Of a DNA stretch of 64,000 bases, positions 62,667 through 64,000 are shown piece after piece; within the stretch, counting starts at the first letter, position 1, and every line of letters starts with the position of its first letter. Source of the stretch: Tumebacillus lacus (GTDB lineage: Bacteria > Bacillota > Bacilli > Tumebacillales > Tumebacillaceae); contig NZ_JAPMLT010000005.1 in the NCBI RefSeq assembly GCF_026410385.1, positions 1 to 64,000 on the forward strand. The letters run 5' to 3'. Made by a program: the position numbers and the translations under genes. The notes under the pieces were generated by a model, which was not told where the DNA came from, ran no database searches, and saw only the letters and a program-made list of their open reading frames with translations.

Positions 62667-62701
62667 AAAGAGAGAGGGGCAGATGCCCGTCTCTCTTTTT
62701 G
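62667..62701. terminator. Bidirectional terminator
   Basis: AAAAGAGAGAGGGGC with GCCCGTCTCTCTTTTT, between convergent genes. Confidence 0.9.
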
Positions 62702-62703
62702 AT

Positions 62704-63474
62704 TTAGCCCATGATGCTGTAGCCGGCGTCGACGTGGATCGTCTCGCCGGTGATGCCGCCGGACATGTGCGACGCGAGGAACAGCGCGGTGTTGGCCACG
62801 TCGTCCTGCGTGACGTTGCGGCGCAGCGGAGCTTTCTCCGCGACGGTGGAGAGGATCGAGGTGAAGTTGCGCACGCCGCGTGCAGCCAAGGTGTTGATCG
62901 GGCCAGCGGAGATCGCGTTGACGCGGATGCCGGACGGGCCGAGGTCGGCTGCCAAGTAGCGGACGCTGTGGTCGAGAGCCGCTTTGGCGACGCCCATGAC
63001 GTTGTAGTTGCCGATGACTTTCTCACCGCCGATGTAGGTCATCGTGATGATCGAGCCGCCTTCGGTCATCAGGTCTTTTGCGCGTTTTGCAACAGCGACC
63101 AGCGAGTAGGCGGAGATGTCGTGTGCCAGCAGGAAGCCGTCGCGGGACGTGTCGGAGAAATGACCTTCCAGCTCTTCCGATTTGGCAAACGCCAGCGAGT
63201 GGACGACGCCGTCCATCGTGCCCCATTGCTCTTTCAAAACGGCAAATGCCGAGTCCAGCTCTTCATCGCGGGTCACGTCGACGGAGATCATCGTCGAGCC
63301 CGGCATGGTCGATTCGACGAGCTTTTGAACACGAGATTCGAGACGTTCGCCCTGGTAGCTGAAGGCCAGCGTCGCTCCTGCGCCGTGCAGTGCCTTGGCG
63401 ATCGCCCACGCGATCGAACGGTCGTTGGCAACGCCCATGATCAGGAACTTTTTACCGGCTAACAATTGGTTCAT
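62704..63474 (-). CDS. fabI: Enoyl-[acyl-carrier-protein] reductase (NADH), FabI type
   Basis: This 256-residue short-chain dehydrogenase-like FabI catalyses the last step of fatty-acid elongation. It has the nucleotide loop IMGVANDRSIAWAIAKAL; the catalytic Tyr-x6-Tyr-x-x-x-Lys region is divergent, reading TYIGGEKVIGNYNVMGVAKAAL, with Tyr147, Tyr157 and Lys164 by approximate count. AAGGAG lies 8 nt before ATG 63474. A FapR box lies 47 bases upstream, as in Bacillus fab genes. Confidence 0.96.
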   Translation of the reverse strand: MNQLLAGKKFLIMGVANDRSIAWAIAKALHGAGATLAFSYQGERLESRVQKLVESTMPGSTMISVDVTRDEELDSAFAVLKEQWGTMDGVVHSLAFAKSEELEGHFSDTSRDGFLLAHDISAYSLVAVAKRAKDLMTEGGSIITMTYIGGEKVIGNYNVMGVAKAALDHSVRYLAADLGPSGIRVNAISAGPINTLAARGVRNFTSILSTVAEKAPLRRNVTQDDVANTALFLASHMSGGITGETIHVDAGYSIMG

Positions 63475-63520
63475 GTCCAAAACTCCTTTTTGTACGGTTG
63501 AGTTGTATTATCACACAGTC

Positions 63521-63536
63521 TTAGTACCTAGTCCTA
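63521..63536 (-). promoter_or_regulatory. FapR operator upstream of fabI
   Basis: TTAGTACCTAGTCCTA closely matches the FapR consensus (TTAGTACCTAGTCTTA-like). It lies just upstream of a GATAAT -10 (minus strand, near 63507-63512). FapR represses fab genes and is released by malonyl-CoA. Confidence 0.8.
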
Positions 63537-63717
63537 TCTTCTCTTCTATCTTGGCGTATTTCGTCCTTGAGAGCAAGTCCATTTTTTCCGGCTTTTCCCG
63601 GCAAAGTTCGATGAATGCCGACAGAGTGATGGTGCAGGCTATAAAAAGAGTGAAACGCAACGCCCAGAGCGACGTATACCTTGATACAGAAACTTCGAGG
63701 GCAGGAGGAACTCACTC

Positions 63718-64000
63718 ATGGGCATTTTTGAGCGGATCAAAGGGATCTGGCGAGCCAATCAAGGCGACGGCACGTCGGTGCCAAAGCGTACGCTGACCAG
63801 CCTGCGCGTCGGCGATATCGTCAGCTATGATCTCAACGACTACACGGTTGAAGGGGTCACCACCTACCGCAACGGCGGGCAGCGCAAGATCGGCTACGTC
63901 CTCTTTGACGGGCTGCACACGCGCTATATGCTGGTCGACGACCGCGAGACGACGCGCGTGCAGGTGTTCGAAACGCTGGAGGCGAGACTGGAGAAGCCCG
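63718..64000 (+). CDS. DUF4178-like protein, truncated by window end
   Basis: It begins MGIFERIKGIWRANQGD at ATG 63718 with AGGAGG 9 nt upstream and is open to the window end (94 residues seen). The segment LRVGDIVSYDLNDYTVEGVTTYRNG looks like the small beta domain of DUF4178 proteins. Function unknown. Divergent from fabI. Confidence 0.7.
   Translation, partial: MGIFERIKGIWRANQGDGTSVPKRTLTSLRVGDIVSYDLNDYTVEGVTTYRNGGQRKIGYVLFDGLHTRYMLVDDRETTRVQVFETLEARLEKP

Overview
The window is chromosomal DNA of a moderately high-GC member of the Bacillales. The evidence is strong AGGAGG ribosome binding sites, a c-di-AMP (ydaO-type) riboswitch in front of a KimA-type potassium transporter, a FapR box upstream of fabI, an RRNPP-type peptide-pheromone locus, and an orphan rpsD. 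The gene mix and base composition resemble Tumebacillus or a related Alicyclobacillaceae genus. That placement is from memory and was not tested by a search.

Region 1 (1-17.8 kb) is the 3' end of a non-ribosomal peptide synthetase locus. One giant gene, cut by the window start, holds a partial A-PCP module, three C-A-PCP modules and a thioesterase. Its adenylation pockets read by eye as Gln, Gln, Leu, Gln. An M28-family membrane protein with altered catalytic residues, an intact penicillin-acylase-type Ntn hydrolase and an MFS exporter follow. Three of the four A domains share almost identical DNA.

Region 2 (17.8-37.6 kb) is mostly housekeeping, with some disturbed loci. An LRR gene lies between rnhC and a second, truncated rnhC copy that differs mainly at silent sites. 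Then come an alpha/beta hydrolase, a tautomerase (plus a remnant of another), a PLP enzyme, a metallophosphoesterase, a TipA-like MerR regulator with a clear operator, a dimeric dUTPase, carbonic anhydrase, rpsD, an ECF sigma/anti-sigma envelope-stress operon, an M29 aminopeptidase, an HD-GYP phosphodiesterase and mutY. A cluster of DnaA-box-like sites lies at the end of mutY.

Region 3 (37.7-45 kb) is an accessory island: a WXG-type toxin with an LHH nuclease end and a SUKH immunity gene; an HTH-TPR receptor flanked by two related propeptide genes (probable quorum sensing); a second HTH-TPR regulator; and a 502-residue protein joining a DpdA-like transglycosylase to an HNH endonuclease. This last gene is the best candidate for an undescribed defence system.

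Region 4 (45-64 kb) returns to core and envelope functions: two HesB/IscA-like genes that each read through an in-frame TGA at the family's Cys position and are followed by a SECIS-like hairpin (probable selenoproteins), a Bax1-I protein, a serine-hydrolase homologue lacking its catalytic Lys and Tyr, a GGDEF-EAL protein, a GntR/FadR regulator, a YitT protein, a probable S-layer accessory protein, a Wzz/BY-kinase fusion, riboswitch-controlled kimA, a MarR-MFS efflux pair with tandem operators, and fabI. No rRNA, tRNA, CRISPR array, transposase or complete insertion sequence was seen.
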